From the NCBI GenBank assembly GCA_047967505.1, contig CM106540.1: a stretch of DNA of 64,000 nt, one strand, 5' to 3'. Origin of the DNA: Dipteris shenzhenensis (Eukaryota; Polypodiophyta; Polypodiopsida; Gleicheniales). The position numbers and the translations under genes are program-made. Position 1 is the first letter of the stretch, and every line of letters starts with the position of its first letter. Of this stretch, positions 34,001-46,035 are shown one piece after another. The notes beneath the pieces are model-generated. The model was not told where the DNA came from. It saw only the letters and a list, made by a program, of their open reading frames with translations, and searched no databases.

Positions 34001-34791
34001 TGTTGTCTTTGTGCTAACATGGACTTAGGTAGAACAGAATGTGTGTGTAGAGTAGCAGCAAAGCTCCGCTTGTACTTGCATAAGGCTAGAAATAATCTCT
34101 CTTAGAAATCCAACTTACATGTTCTACATGCAAGTTCTACATACGACTTCTACATACAACTCCTACATGTAACTCCTACATGTGAGTTGTACATGTGAGT
34201 TGTTGTACATGCGAGTTCTACCTGCAAGTTCTACATACGACTTCTACATACAACTCCTACATGCAAGTTCTACATGCAAGTTCTACATACGACTTGTACA
34301 TGCGAGTTGTACATGCAAGTTCTACATACGACTTCTACATTACATACAGCTCCTACATGCGAGTTCTACATGCAAGTTGTACATGCGAGTTCTACATGCA
34401 AGTTCTACATACAACTTCTACATGCAACTTCTATATGCAAGTTCTACATGTAGAGAGAGAATGTGTTACAATTCCTACATGCAGAGAGAGAAGCTCTCCA
34501 ACTTGTATAAATACTCTTTGGGGCATTGTGTTGAGTTCTACTTTGGTATTTCAAGCAATTGTCTCAAGTGTCCATGCTTCCTTGCACTCCACGTCCAAAA
34601 GCATGTCCTAACCTTGTAACTCCTCCTCCCCTCTCCTCCAACCTTGCAAACCATCCTCTCCCTCTCCTCCTCCCTCCTCCTCCTCCTCCCTCCTCCTCCT
34701 CCTCCTCCTCCCTCCTCTCTCTTCTTTCCTTCATGCTCTTATACCTTCTTCCTCTCCCACTCCTATGGTTCCCCTAAACCCTTTGTTCCTC
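34001..34791 (+). mobile_element. Truncated gypsy LTR (same family as 36935 and 44859)
   Basis: It matches the LTRs of the 36.9-46.3 kb element from TGTTGTCTTTGTGC to CTTTGTTCCTC and then stops, lacking about the last 500-600 bp. Contents in order: a 13-bp minisatellite (34115-34452), a TATAAATA box (34506-34513), the ACTCTTTGGGGCATTGTG phrase, and a (TCC)n tract (34620-34730). Relative to the other copies a block of about 25 bp after the TATA box is deleted. No internal sequence follows, so it is a truncated solo LTR inserted in the tandem array. Confidence 0.85.
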
Positions 34792-35340
34792 TATGGCTCC
34801 AAAAGCATAGAAATTGTTAAGAAATAAATCCATGGTTTAATTGGAGGGGAAAGAGAATTTCAATGCTTACATGGATTTGCAACAAGCTAAGTACCATCAA
34901 TTATAAGGGCCTTGCATGATATTTTTCATCTAAGGATTTTATCACCCTCTCTTGCCAATCAAATGGAAAATGGCTCCAAAGTCATAGGGATTGTGAGAAA
35001 AGATAATCCATGTTTGAATTGAAGGGGAAAATAGATTCTAATTCTTGTAAAGCCTTGGCTCAAGAGCTCAATTCCATAAATTTTAAGGTCCTTACACACT
35101 TTTTAACTACTTCAAGGGACTTATCCACCAATATTGGCCAATGTAGTGAGAAAAGGGCTCCAAAATCATAAAAAGATCATCCGTGGAGGGAAGGTGGATT
35201 CCAATGCTCATTTGTCCTTGAGGTAACATGAGTTCCAAGTATAAGGTCTTTGTGGACAACTTTTCTAGCTTGAGGGCCTATATCCATCCTCTTTTGTTGA
35301 AGCACTGGAAGATAGTTCCAATTCTTTGGTAAGAAAGTGT
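34792..35340. repeat. Degenerate tandem array, middle block (3-4 units)
   Basis: Units anchored on the GGATTCCAATGCTT-like phrase fall at about 34854, 35033, 35197 and a decayed one at 35308, spacings of roughly 178, 164 and 111 bp. Each has GGCTCCAAA-TCATA near its start and AAGG-CCTTGCAC/GTGCACTCATT in the middle. Units differ from one another at perhaps a quarter or more of positions by eye. Confidence 0.75.
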
Positions 35341-36934
35341 GACATAATCCCATTGTGACGAGGCTTTAAGGGACAAAGTTATAAATGAGGTTTTACATGT
35401 AAAAAGGATAGGAAGGAATTGACAAGTATAGGGATTGGGGGAAAAAAAGTCTAACATTTCAAAATTTTGTTGGCAATGTTGAGTAGCATGTTCAAGGGTT
35501 GTGTTGCATTTATCTTGATGCTTATATGACTCTGGAAAAATTTCACAAAAAGTCTTTATGAGTTTTTTGATGATCTTTCTATGTACCTTGTTTTGTATAT
35601 CAATGCTGTTGGTTTCTTACACTTGATTCAAAGTAAACCTTTGCCCAAGATGTGTTTCAAGGTTATGTGTTTTTCCCCTAAGTGGGCTCCTTTTCCTAAA
35701 TGTGTTATATTAGATACCAATTAGAAAAAGAAAATAGAGGAGGAGGAGACAAAAGCAACATAGAAGAAAGAGGAGGTGGATATATATAAGAAATAAGAGA
35801 AAGGTGAGGAGGAGGAGAAGAGAAAATGGAGAAGAAAATAGAAGAAGAGAGAACACAAATGGAGATTTTAAAATTAAATACACTCCTTGCTATAAGATTC
35901 AAGGTTACACAAGGTTGAGAGTAGGGGGTAGTTTCTCCATTTGGGAGCCCTCAATCACTTGACATTCCTCATTAAGAGTTGAGCCCACATAGGTTCAAGG
36001 ATTAGGACAGCCTTATGACCTAAGATGGTGAGAAATTTGAAAGAACCTTGTTGTATAGCCATAACTCCCAACCCTCTTTCAGCCTTAGGCTTAATACAAA
36101 AGGATCACTTAACCAAGGATATCTTTTTTTGTTAGTTCCCCCACCCCATTAGATGGAATTACATTGTCTAATAAACTTCTCCAACCTAGAAAGAGAGGGT
36201 TAGTGATGAATTCTTCTTGTAAGCTTAAGCTCTGGAAAAGATATGGCATTTTCTCCTTTCTTGTGTGTTCATTATCTTATTTCTTAGATTGAAGGAGGAA
36301 ATAAGTTGGGGAAAGAATATTGTTCATATGAGAGGGAATGAAGTAGTGGCAAGATCTCAAATTTATTAAAATGCTTATCATCCGCTCCACTTGTTGTGTG
36401 GTACATAATGCTAGTTTTGAGATTTGAGATAAGAAATTACGTAGTTGAGGGCATTTTTTGCTCTATAAGAACTCACCATGTGTAGAATAATTGGGGGTGT
36501 GGTGCATTGTGATATCCAAGAATTTGGGTTAACAAATTACATCGAGAGTCATTTTCCTCTACAAGGACTCACCAAGTAGCCTTTTTTGCTCTTCATTCAA
36601 AGCTCCCTTGCTTGAATCTAAGGCCCAACTGTATGTTGAACCAGTGATTCCAAATGGCTCACAGAGCCATCAATGCTTCCACATTGCTTTTAGGACTTAG
36701 TCACCCAAGATGGCCAAACATGATTGAAATTATCAATTGATCCTTGGATAGTGGTCTTAGCTAACCTTTGAACACTAGCTTCAAATGCAAGGCTAGTTCT
36801 AAGTTGTCACAAAGGGTAAATGCAAGCTAACCAACTAGATAAATTGAGTGAAATTGCTAAATCAGATAAAAGAGAGAGATTGAGACCATAATAGAAAGCA
36901 GTGATAAGATATAAAACCTAAAGGCTAAGGAAAT
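35341..36934. other. Unclassified DNA between array and gypsy element
   Basis: No gene or recognisable element. A purine-rich tract (AGGAGGAGAAG-like) lies at 35725-35850. Confidence 0.3.
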
Positions 36935-37046
36935 TGTTGCCTCTGTGCCAACATGGACTTAGGTAGCACAAAATGTGTGTGTAGAGTAGCGGCAAAGCTC
37001 CGCTTGTACTTATATAAGGCTAGGAATAATCTCTCTTAGGAATCCT

Positions 37047-37265
37047 CAACATGCAAGTTCTACTTGCAACTCCTACATGCAAGTTCTACTCGCAACTCCT
37101 ACATGCATGTTCTACATGCAAGTCCTACATGTGATTCCTACATGCATGTTCTATATGCAAGCCCTACATGCAACATGCGAGTTCTACATGCACCTCCTAC
37201 ATGCAACATGCAACTCCTACATGCAACTTGCAACTCCTACATGCAACTTGTATATGCAAGTTCTA
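37047..37265 (+). repeat. 13-bp minisatellite in LTR U3 (about 17 units)
   Basis: Repeats of CTACATGCAAGTT with variants CTACATGCAACTC and CTACATGCATGTT. The period is 13 bp, so each reading frame cycles and gives artificial MQVLHASSTCxxY-type open frames. The array ends about 45 bp upstream of the TATA box. Sister arrays are at 34115-34452 and 44975-45298 (about 25 units each). Confidence 0.9.
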
Positions 37266-37308
37266 CACTTACAATTCCTACATGCAAAGAGAGAGGCTCT
37301 CCAACTTG

Positions 37309-37316
37309 TATAAATA
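37309..37316 (+). promoter_or_regulatory. TATA box of the 5' LTR
   Basis: TATAAATA within CTTGTATAAATACCCC. The same context occurs in the truncated LTR at 34506-34513. The 3' LTR has TCTAAATA at 45352-45359, a mutated box. Confidence 0.75.
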
Positions 37317-38160
37317 CCCCATAATGGAATGAAGCCCACACTCTTTGGGGCATTGTGTTGAGTTCTACTTTGGTATTCCAAGCAATTGTCTCCAAGTGTC
37401 CATGCTTCCTTGCACTCCAAGTCCAAAAGCATGTCCTAACCTTGCAACTCCTTCTCTCCTCTCCTCCAACCTTGCAACCCATCCTCCCCCTCTCCTCCTC
37501 CCTCCTCCTCCTCCTCCTCCTCCCTCCTCTTCCTCCTCCTCCCTTCTGCTCCCCTCTCCTCCTCCCTTCTCCTCGCCTTTCCTCCTCCTCCTTCCTTCTC
37601 CTCCCTCCTCCTCCTTGCTCCTCCCTCTTCTCCTCCCTTCTCCTCTCTCTCCTTTCCCCCCATCCTCTTACACCTTCTTCCCCTCCCACTCCTATACTCC
37701 CCCTAAACCCTTAGTCCCTCAACCCTTGACCTCCATGATCTACGAGGGAGGGTTTAGTGTTCTCCACCATGTACTCTACCTTGAACCTTGGATTCTCCTT
37801 CTAACCGTTAAACCTCTTCTAGACCCTAGAACCTCCTTCTAAATCTTGGAACCTCCTTCTAAATCTTGAACCTCCCTCTAACCCTCAAACTCCTCCTAAA
37901 CCCTTCAACCCCCAATGAAGTCAAAAGCCTTCATTACCCCAATCATGATGATGATGCACTTCCCTTTCATACATGCATGCACTATGTTTGCTTACCCCAC
38001 TTAAGCCTACATCTCTCACTGGAATACGACCTAAGGTCCTAAGCTACACTTATACTACAAACGATAACACTGAAATATCTGTAGGTGACAAAAAGCCTCG
38101 GAACCCTACATATTGAAAATACCCTGCTCTTCCTATGGAAGCCATGGGAAAGAACTCTCT

Positions 38161-39086
38161 CCCCCCCCACCGCACCGCCACCAGGGAAGCCCCCCCCCAC
38201 AGTTACTTTAAAAAAAAAAAACCTAATCTAACACTAATCCTAGGTTAGGTTAGTTTTCACCTAGGTTAGGTTAGTTTTAACCCAGGTTAGATTATCTTTA
38301 ACTTTAGTTAAGTTAACTTAGTTTAACTGTTAGTTAGTTACACTAACTGGATCATTAGGTGAGTTGATTGTATTAGGTTAGTTGAACTAATTGTGGTTAG
38401 TTAGCTACAGTTAGTCTAACCATACCTAGATAGTTAGGTTAGTTAGAATAATTGGGCCAGTTAAGTCAACTAAACTGGGTCAGTTACTATCCCTCAGTTA
38501 GGCTTAAAGCCCCTTCACACCAAACCTTCAGACCACGGCCCCCCCTCACAAAAAAGCAAAATTTACCCCTTCTTTAGCCCCTTGTAACTCATCCGTTTGG
38601 GACCCAAACTGAACCCCGTTTGAACCCAGATTTCACACACAAAAACACCACGTTATGGGGTATTTTTCTAGCCCATTGCACACCATTTCAGCATCCCTAG
38701 CACTCGCTCATTTGCGCCCCCGTGTGGGCCTCATTTCGCACAAATTCACTCATATCTTCATGCCGTGACTTCCGATTAATGATCCGTCTGCACCGGCACA
38801 GTTCCCTACACATGTAGGACAATGAGACATTATTAACATGACGGTCCCTACACAAACTAACACCACTCTAACCCTCCCAACACTTCATCCACACCTGCAC
38901 TTGTGGTAGAGACACCCTTGGCAAATCTTGCCCAATCTGCATGCAGCTACGTTTCGACCAATGCCTCCGAATCCAATGCTCGCCAAATCCGCATTCAACC
39001 CTGCTGCAACCACCGCCCCTGCCAATCCTCTACCCCGAACCCCCCCTGAGATTTAATCACTCCCTTTAACTCCTCCAGGTCCCAAC
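38161..39086 (+). other. Leader of the gypsy element with TTAGG-like repeat tract
   Basis: Non-coding leader between LTR and gag. At about 38220-38510 it is made of degenerate GGTTAGTT/TTAGTTAGG words resembling, but not forming, a telomeric array. Short poly-C and poly-A tracts precede it (38160-38220). Confidence 0.7.
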
Positions 39087-39590
39087 ATGGCTAGACGCCG
39101 TCACAACAATGATGGGGATATCGACCTTGATGCAAAGGCTGACAATTTCTTTAATTGTAGAAATAATAACAATCAAGGCAGATGCCCCTTGGGAAAACTG
39201 AAATTCCCAAATATAATGGTAGGGGAGATCTAGCCCTATTCCTCCAGCATTTTGATGTCGCATGCCGCGCAAGTGGAGATCAATCCCATGAAACCAAGCT
39301 GGCTTGGTTTCCCATGGCCTTAACTGATGAAGCGTCAAAATGGTACCTAGACCTTCTAGTGGAAGAGCGTGCCACATGGGACCTACATCCCAATCGGCAT
39401 CATTGGGGTGGACCATCAAAGTCTAGGTCTAGCCAGTGTAATATCACAACCTGTAAATGTAATTACATGCCAACAGAAAGAGGCCACCAAGGACCCTCAC
39501 ATTCCAATCCAACCAAAGCAACTTCTGAAAAAGAAAGTACAAGTGTCTCCACCTCCGCCAAGCAATGAGTAGCCGAGCTCATCCACATCA
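39087..39590 (+). pseudogene. gag: gag of the gypsy element (frameshifted)
   Basis: The start ATGGCTAGACGCCGTC at 39087 gives a basic N-terminus (MARRRHNND). After a frameshift near 39180 the frame reads YNGRGDLALFLQHFDVACRA and then SKWYLDL, matching the plant retrotransposon gag core pattern (G-D-P/L-x-x-x-L-x-x-F followed later by W-Y/F-x-x-L). It would form the capsid. The frameshift and later loss of frame make it non-functional. Confidence 0.75.
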
Positions 39591-41200
39591 ACTCCCGAGT
39601 CTCAAAATAAAAGCAGCTCCATACCAAAATGCAGAGGTGGAGAAGGCTCGTTTTCAAGCACTTCAACAATGGGTACAAAACGAACAAGCTCAATTTGAGG
39701 CTGAGAAACAAGCTCAAGACCCAATCCATGACTTGGCCCCACAAAGTATTGATACTGTACTCGAGCCTCTGTTCCAACAACAGACTCCACAACATAATGT
39801 ACCGCCCCGTCAACTTGAAGGAGCCATACTCTCTAGCATCCTAAGTTGCCCTGTGTCAATTCCCATCAGAATCATCCTACGAAATTGTCCTAATCTCTGG
39901 GAGAGTTTCAAAGGATGGATTGAACTCGTAAATCCCCGTCCACCTATGAACGACATCAAAGATATCTCTGTGCAAGTGGGTGAGAGAAATGACATACGCA
40001 ACATTACTGTGCCTTCGATCCACAAGGCATATAATGAAGTCCAAGCCATAATTGATGGTGGAGCAAGTGTAAACGTCCTATCAAAGGAGCTCTACGAAGA
40101 ATGGGGTCTCCCACCAATGCAAAAGGCTGATTTCAACATATGCCTTGCCGATGATTCATAGGTTAAACCCTTGGGAATAGTGAATGGTGTGTCCACAAAG
40201 ATCACAATCTTTTCCCTTCAATTCACAATCTTGGATCTCCCCAAAAATCCTATCAAATCTTACTGGGACGTCCTTGGTTATGAGAAGCATTAGTCCTCCA
40301 TGACTGGGGAACTGATAGACTGACAATCCAGAATCGAGACACCGTAGTCAGGGTGAATGTGGGAAGAGGAGCTATAAAACCAATTGTGCCTAGAGCATTG
40401 GATGACACATCTTCCACGAAAATCTCCAGCAAATCAGCTCCCCTGCAACAGCATGCCATAGTAGGTGACTCACAAAGCAATGTCAATAACTGGATACAAA
40501 CATTGGCAACCATCGACAACTGCCATTCATTAGACCCCATTTTCTCACAGATAGATGCTAAGGTGCTACAGGTAGATCCTCCACTCCCACATGAAGAACC
40601 AATCGATCTAGAGATGCCATTCTTTATGGCTGACCTCGAGTGGGATAATGAACCTGAAGAAGGTACCCATACCAATGATGACTCATATTTTGCTTGGGAC
40701 CTTGAAATAGAGGCTGAGAATGCTGAAATTGAAGGTCAAATCTTTGATAATGACAGCCATTCTGCATGCCCTAATGGCAGTTGAGCTCCCAAAAGTTAAA
40801 CCTCCAAAATTGAATAATAGCAGAAGATCCCACAAGAAAGCTGAAGGAGGAAATCACAAAATAGCCAAGGCCGAGCACTTCAATGAATTCGAACGAGTCC
40901 AATCAAGGATCATCGAATTGTGCCTTGCAAAGTCAGCTCCCTCAAAATCAGAACCACCGCCTCTTGAATGGTCCCCTAAGGGACTGGAAGGAGTATGCGC
41001 AGCAAATGAACCCTTACTTGGAAACACCTTACCAATGGAAAAGTTACCCCATAGTTCCCAACGTAAGAAGTTTCGAAAATACGGATGAAGCTTGATCAAG
41101 AGACTTCAGAAAAAGACAGTCAAGAAGTGCCTAACAAATTAGTAAATGCAACTATGCCACCCAGTACACATGACACATGTTAGGCTAGTTCAACACCATC
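39591..41200 (+). pseudogene. Protease region and linker of the gypsy polyprotein
   Basis: In the 39565-40161 frame the sequence AIIDGGASVNVLSKELYEEWG (split at about 40051-40110) is an aspartic protease core with DGG in place of the usual DSG or DTG, a variant known in plant gypsy elements. The frame stops at 40161 and continues as VKPLGIVNGV after the stop. Segments to 41100 are acidic, low-conservation linker. Several stops and frame changes are present. Confidence 0.65.
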
Positions 41201-41219
41201 AGAGGCCGATCTTCAAGAA

Positions 41220-42372
41220 GTGTCGGAATACTTCAAGAATTACACAAGTGGCAGTGCGCCAATAGCAATGCCAAGACCACTAAGAGAATCTGAAGATCAA
41301 GAAATTGATAGCACTGGAGAAACTCCAATCTATGAGGGACCAGCAAAAACACGCACAATAAACCTCGCCCTTGAAGGGGAGGAAGAAAAACTAGTTTTCA
41401 TTGGGAAACAGCTTCGACAAGAAGATGAAACCAAACTCAAAGCACTCCTAATGGAATACCACGACTGCATAGCATGGTCATACAAAGAGATGAAAGGAAT
41501 TTCACCAGAAGTGGCAGTACACACGATACCTATAAGGGAAGGTGCTCACCCTAAGGTATGTGGACCTTATCGCACAAATCCTAAATATGGCACCATGGTT
41601 TATGACGAGTTGGAAAAACTCCTAATTGCCGGATTCATCTACGAGATAGAGCACACTGATTGGGTTTCACCCATTGTCATTGTGCCTAATGCAACAAGAA
41701 GCTCAGAATATGCATAAACTTTAAAAATGTGAATGCCGCCACAATTAGGGATCACTATTCCCTACCCTTAACAGAAACAGTGTTGGAAAAGGTGGCAGGT
41801 TCAGAAATATATAACTTCTTGGATGGCTTTAGTGGCTATAACCAAGTGTAAATCGCTCCTAAAGACCAATCAAAAATAGCATTTGCCACAAAATGGGGTA
41901 TTTTTGCATATAGAGTCATGCCATTCGGCTTTTGTTATTCCCCAGCCACATTGCAGTGATCATGTTCACAGCTTTCAAGTCATTTCTAACTAAGTTTTTA
42001 CATGTGTTTTTGGATGATTTGTGCATCCATTCAAACAAACAAGATCACTTCAAATGTCTTGAAGCAGTCCTAATCAAATGCAGGGAGTATGGCATCTCCC
42101 TAAATCCAACAAAATGCCAGTTCATGGTCACCCAGGGAGTTGTTTTGGGACACATCGTCTCTCAACATGGGATTGCAACTAACATGGATAAAATCAAAAT
42201 CATCATGGAATTGCCTCCTCCTACAAATTCCAAAGGTGTACAGGTCTTTATGGGACATGCCGACTATTATAGAAGATTTATATTGTGGTATGCCATGATA
42301 GCTAGACCACTTTACAAATTATTAGTGGATTTCTTATGGACCGAAGAGTGCGCCAAGCCTTTGAGCTTTTAA
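41220..42372 (+). pseudogene. pol: Reverse transcriptase of the gypsy element (broken)
   Basis: DCIAWSYKEMKGISPEVAVH and the following HTDWVSPIVIVP mark the N-terminal RT fingers. RICINFKNVNAAT continues in another frame after a 1-base frameshift near 41695. A TAA stop follows YNQV at about 41849, and a second disruption lies near 41956. The catalytic motif reads VFLDDLCIHSN (about 42008-42040), the F-x-D-D form of the YxDD box. GHIVSQHGI and FMGHADYYRRFI are the palm/thumb connection. Three separate lesions exclude activity. Confidence 0.85.
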
Positions 42373-42835
42373 AGTGGCACCTAATCACATCTCCCATCCT
42401 TATATCTCCCAATTGGGATATTGATTTTCATGTTCATACTGATGGATCCAAGTATGCAATTGGGAGTGTGCTTTGTCAACCTGGTGAACATAAGAAAGAC
42501 TACCCATTCTACTTCGCGAATCAATAACTCAATGATGCAGAGATCAACTATACCACCACAGAAAGAGAAGCCCTAGCAATGGTGTATAGTGTAAAGAAAT
42601 TTTGGCACTATCTACTGGCAAATGATTTTGTCTTCTACACTAACCATCAAGCATTGCTTTATCTTGTGAACCGTTCGTGTACAACAAGAAGAATAACCAG
42701 ATGGCTCCTCTTGCTTCAAGAATTCAACTTCAAAATAGTGGTCCACAAAGGTGCCCAACACTACATTGCCGATCACATGTCTCGTGTCAAGTCGGGAGAA
42801 GAAGCCACTAGAGTAGAAGATGACTTACCATATGC
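42373..42835 (+). pseudogene. pol: RNase H domain of the gypsy element
   Basis: FHVHTDGSKYAIGSVLCQ supplies the first Asp. After a stop at about 42526 the frame resumes with NYTTTEREALAMVYSVKKFW and FYTNHQALLYLVN, then IADHMSR with the terminal Asp and Ser/Arg signature. One in-frame stop separates the two halves. Confidence 0.8.
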
Positions 42836-44134
42836 CACACTATTTCAAATAGATGCTGTTCCAAAGTGGTGTGGAGATATCATTGGATACTTAATCGCAG
42901 GAAGACCACCCCCTGAAATGAAAGCAGTAGATGCCATAAAATTGATTCTAAAGGTTGCACCCTATCAACTCATTGTAGGACAATTGTATAAGATGGGCAA
43001 GGACCAGATATTAAGAAGATGTGTAATGCCTCATGAGATCATGCCAATCGTGAGTGAAGTCCATGAAGGCATTGCAGGAGGACACTTCCAAGGGGAAGCC
43101 ACAACAAGAAAAGTTCTCCTCATAGGCTAATATGTAAAAGGCTGTGATGTATACCAACGGACTACTAAACCACAAAACAAAGACTTCAATCCCCTAACAA
43201 CAGTTGTTGCACAAAAACCATTTGAAAAATGGGGGATTGACTATGTGGGTCCCATACATCTAGCAGCAAAAGGAACACATGCATGCTACATCTTGTGGCC
43301 ACTGATTACTTTACAAAATGGGCTGAAGCTAAAGCAGTTAGAAAGGCAGATGCTAGAAGCACAGCAAGATTCTTATATGAAAATGTGATCACCCAATTTA
43401 GATGCCCCATTGAAATTGTGTCGGATAGAGGCACACATTTTGTCAATGAGGTAATCCAAGAACTCTTGTCTAGCTTCATGGTAATCCATAGAAAAAGCAC
43501 ACCCTACTACCCCCAACGGAATGGACAGGCTGAATCCACCAACAAAATAATATGCATTATCCTCACCAAGGTAGTAGAACCATAGCATTTTGATTGGGCA
43601 GAGAAACTAAATGCAGCCTTATGGGCATACAGAACCACATTCAAGGTCAGTACAGGGAACACACCTTTTCAATTGGTGTACGGCCTTGAAACTGTGGTCC
43701 GACTTGAATTTGTAATACCAAGCCTATGCATAGCAGTACAGGAATGCATGGGAGACCATGAATCCTTGAAAGAAAGGCTTTATCAGTTGGAGAAGCATAT
43801 AGAGACAAGACTAGTTGCCTACCATGCCATGACAACAGAAAAACGCAGAAGAAAGGCATGGTTTGACAGAAATCTGAAAGCTAAAGACATTAAGGAAGGT
43901 GACTTAGTCCTGTTATACAATGCCAAAGTACACAAGGGGAAATTGAAGTATCTAGGTCAAGGAACCTACCGAGTAAGAAAGATGAATCCCATCAGAGCTG
44001 TGCAGCTAGTAACATTGGATGGAGTCCAATTCAACACAACAATAAACGGGAGCCGACTGAAGCACTACTACATCAACACACAAGCCATCCCCGACAAAAA
44101 AAAAGATTTGGAAAACCAAGTCATCCTTAGTTAG
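42836..44134 (+). pseudogene. pol: Integrase of the gypsy element (three pieces)
   Basis: The HHCC zinc domain is seen as HEGIAGGHFQGEATT and KGCDVYQRTT, where the second Cys is replaced by Tyr. The core has WGIDYVGPI (first Asp), IVSDRGTHFVN (second Asp) and RNGQAESTNK (Glu), the DDE triad. Stops interrupt at about 43128 and 43583. The last open segment (43673-44134) carries GDLVLLYNAKVHKGKLKYL and LGQGTYRVRKM, the C-terminal DNA-binding GPF/Y-type module, with no chromodomain after it. Parts are duplicated at 59949-60611. Confidence 0.85.
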
Positions 44135-44858
44135 GATTAGATTGTATCACGAGCACTCACTAGCATATGCACGTTTTTTCACATGTAATTTGCACTAGAT
44201 TGTTACACGCACACTCACTGCATATGCACGTTTTTGCACATTTAGGAAGACCTAATCAATTTTGTATTAGGGATGATTGAGTCTTAGTTTCCCTATTAAA
44301 TCCCACAAATAAGCATATAGTTAGACACATCACGTGCACTCACACGATTTCGCATAGGCACATAATAGATTGCATCAATAATAGTATCACACACTTTTAT
44401 TCCATACTCTTAAAGCATGCAATGAATTCACAAGCAGGACAAGAAGCTATGCCAAAACTCAAGATGAATTGGCAAAAGAGTCTGGAGCCTCAGCAACGAG
44501 ACCCCCACCAAACATCACAGCCGTCTCCTATATGCAAAAATATCAGACTTGCATACAAATTATCTACAAGCTCAATGATACGGGTACAATCACATCCAAC
44601 ATGCATGCAAGATAGCAAGAAATGCTAGCCTCAACAACGAGACCCCCGCCAAACATCTTCCCAAGAAGATTTGATGGTAGAGTCCGCAACCTCAGCAACG
44701 AGATCCCCTTTAAAATTCACAGTCATCTACCCCTCCTTAAGAGGAGATAAGCTTCTTGACTACAGACCACAAATTGTATGGTGCAAAAGCATTACACCAG
44801 GTATGTGCTCGCAATCAGCCATAACCCGAGGACGGGTAATAAAATGGATCCGGGAGTA
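44135..44858 (+). other. Region between integrase and 3' LTR
   Basis: Non-coding. It includes a repeated phrase ATCACGNGCACTCAC(T/A)-GCATATGCACGTTTTTNCACAT (44146 and 44197) and a repeated CAACGAGACCCCC(A/G)CCAAACATC phrase (44494, 44636). A weak polypurine candidate (AAAATGGATCCGGGAG) lies just before the 3' LTR. Confidence 0.6.
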
Positions 44859-44974
44859 TGTTATCTTTGTGCCAACATGGACTTAGGTAGAATAGAATGC
44901 GTTTGTAGAGTAGCGGCAAAGCTCCACTTATACTTGCATAAGGCTAGAAATAATCCCTCTTAGAAATCTAACTT

Positions 44975-45298
44975 GCATGTTCTACATGCAATTTCTACAT
45001 ACGACTTCTACATACAACTCCTACATGCAACTCATGTGAGTTGTACATGTGAGTTCTACATGCAAGTTCTACATACGACTTCTACATACAACTCCTACAT
45101 GCAAGTTCTACATGCAAGTTCTACATACGACTTGTACATGCGAGTTGTACATGCAAGTTCTACATACGACTTCTACATACGACTTCTACATACAACACCT
45201 ACATGCGAGTTCTACATGCAAGTTGTACATGCAAGTTGTACATGCAAGTTCTACATACGACTTCTACATGCAACTTCTATATGCAAGTTCTGCATGTA
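44975..45298 (+). repeat. 13-bp minisatellite of the 3' LTR (about 25 units)
   Basis: Units CTACATACGACTT, CTACATACAACTC and CTACATGCAAGTT alternate in a higher-order pattern shared with 34115-34452. Confidence 0.9.
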
Positions 45299-45756
45299 GA
45301 GAGAGAATGTGTTACAATTCCTACATGCAGAGAGAGAAGCTCTCCAACTTGTCTAAATACCCCATAATGGAATGAAGCCCACACTCTTTGGGGCATTGTG
45401 TTGAGTTCTACTTTGGTATTCCAAGCAATTGTCTCAAGTGTCCATGCTTCCTTGCACTCCATGTCCAAAAGCATGTCCTAACCTTGCAACTCCTCCTCCC
45501 CTCTCCTCCAATCTTGCAACCCATTCTCTCCCTCTCCTCCTCCCTCCTCCTTCTCCTCCTCCCTCCTCCTCCTCCTCCTCCTCCTCCTCCCTCTTCCTCC
45601 TCCTCCCTCCTCCTCCTCCTCCCTCCTCTTTCTTCTTTCCCCTATGCTCTTACACCTTCTTTCTCTCCCACTCCTATGCTCCCCCTAAACCCTTTGTTCC
45701 TCAACCCTTAAACTCCATGATCTATGAGGGAGACGAGTTCTCCACCATATACTCTA

Positions 45757-46035
45757 CCCTGAACCTTGGATCCTCCTTCTAACCTTGGAACTCCTTCTGA
45801 ACCTTGGATCCTCCTTCTAACCCTGGAACTCCTTCTAAACCTTGGAACTCCTTCTAACCTTGGAACCTCATTCTAAACCTTGGAACTCCTTCTAAACCTT
45901 GGAACCTCTTTCAAACTCTAGAAATCCTTCTAGCCCTGGAACCTCCTTCTAAACCCTAGAACTCCTTCTAACCCTGGAACTCCTTCTAAACCTTGGAACC
46001 TCCTTCTAACCCTTAAACTCCTCCTAAACCCTGCA
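45757..46035 (+). repeat. About 20-bp minisatellite inside the 3' LTR
   Basis: Tandem CCTTGGAAC(C)TCCTTCTAAA units with 19-21-bp spacing. The matching part of the 5' LTR (37780-37905) has roughly half as many units. Confidence 0.85.

Larger units (their letters stand above)
36935..38160 (+). repeat. 5' LTR of the gypsy element
   Basis: Begins TGTTGCCTCTGTGCC. U3 contains the 13-bp minisatellite (about 37047-37265), directly followed by a TATAAATA box (37309-37316). Downstream come ACTCTTTGGGGCATTGTG, a long (TCC)n polypyrimidine tract (37480-37660), a short run of CCTTCTAAA-CTTGGAAC minisatellite units (37780-37905), and the terminal ACCCTGCTCTTCCTA-GAAAGCCAT region. The right edge is taken by alignment with the 3' LTR; its last bases have diverged. 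Confidence 0.85.

Noticed and set aside
34182-34619. Long open frames with repeated MQVLHASSTYDFY-like peptides (also at 37064-37324 and 44973-45375)
   Set aside because: They arise from a 13-bp minisatellite, which is not a multiple of three and therefore gives the same peptide in all frames. They sit in LTR U3, not in a gene.
37237-37842. Pro/Leu/Ser-rich and Arg/Glu/Gly-rich frames on both strands
   Set aside because: They are translations of the (TCC)n polypyrimidine tract in the LTR.
38220-38510. Interstitial telomere array
   Set aside because: The words are TTAGTTAGG-like but irregular, and do not form runs of the plant TTTAGGG or a TTAGGG repeat.
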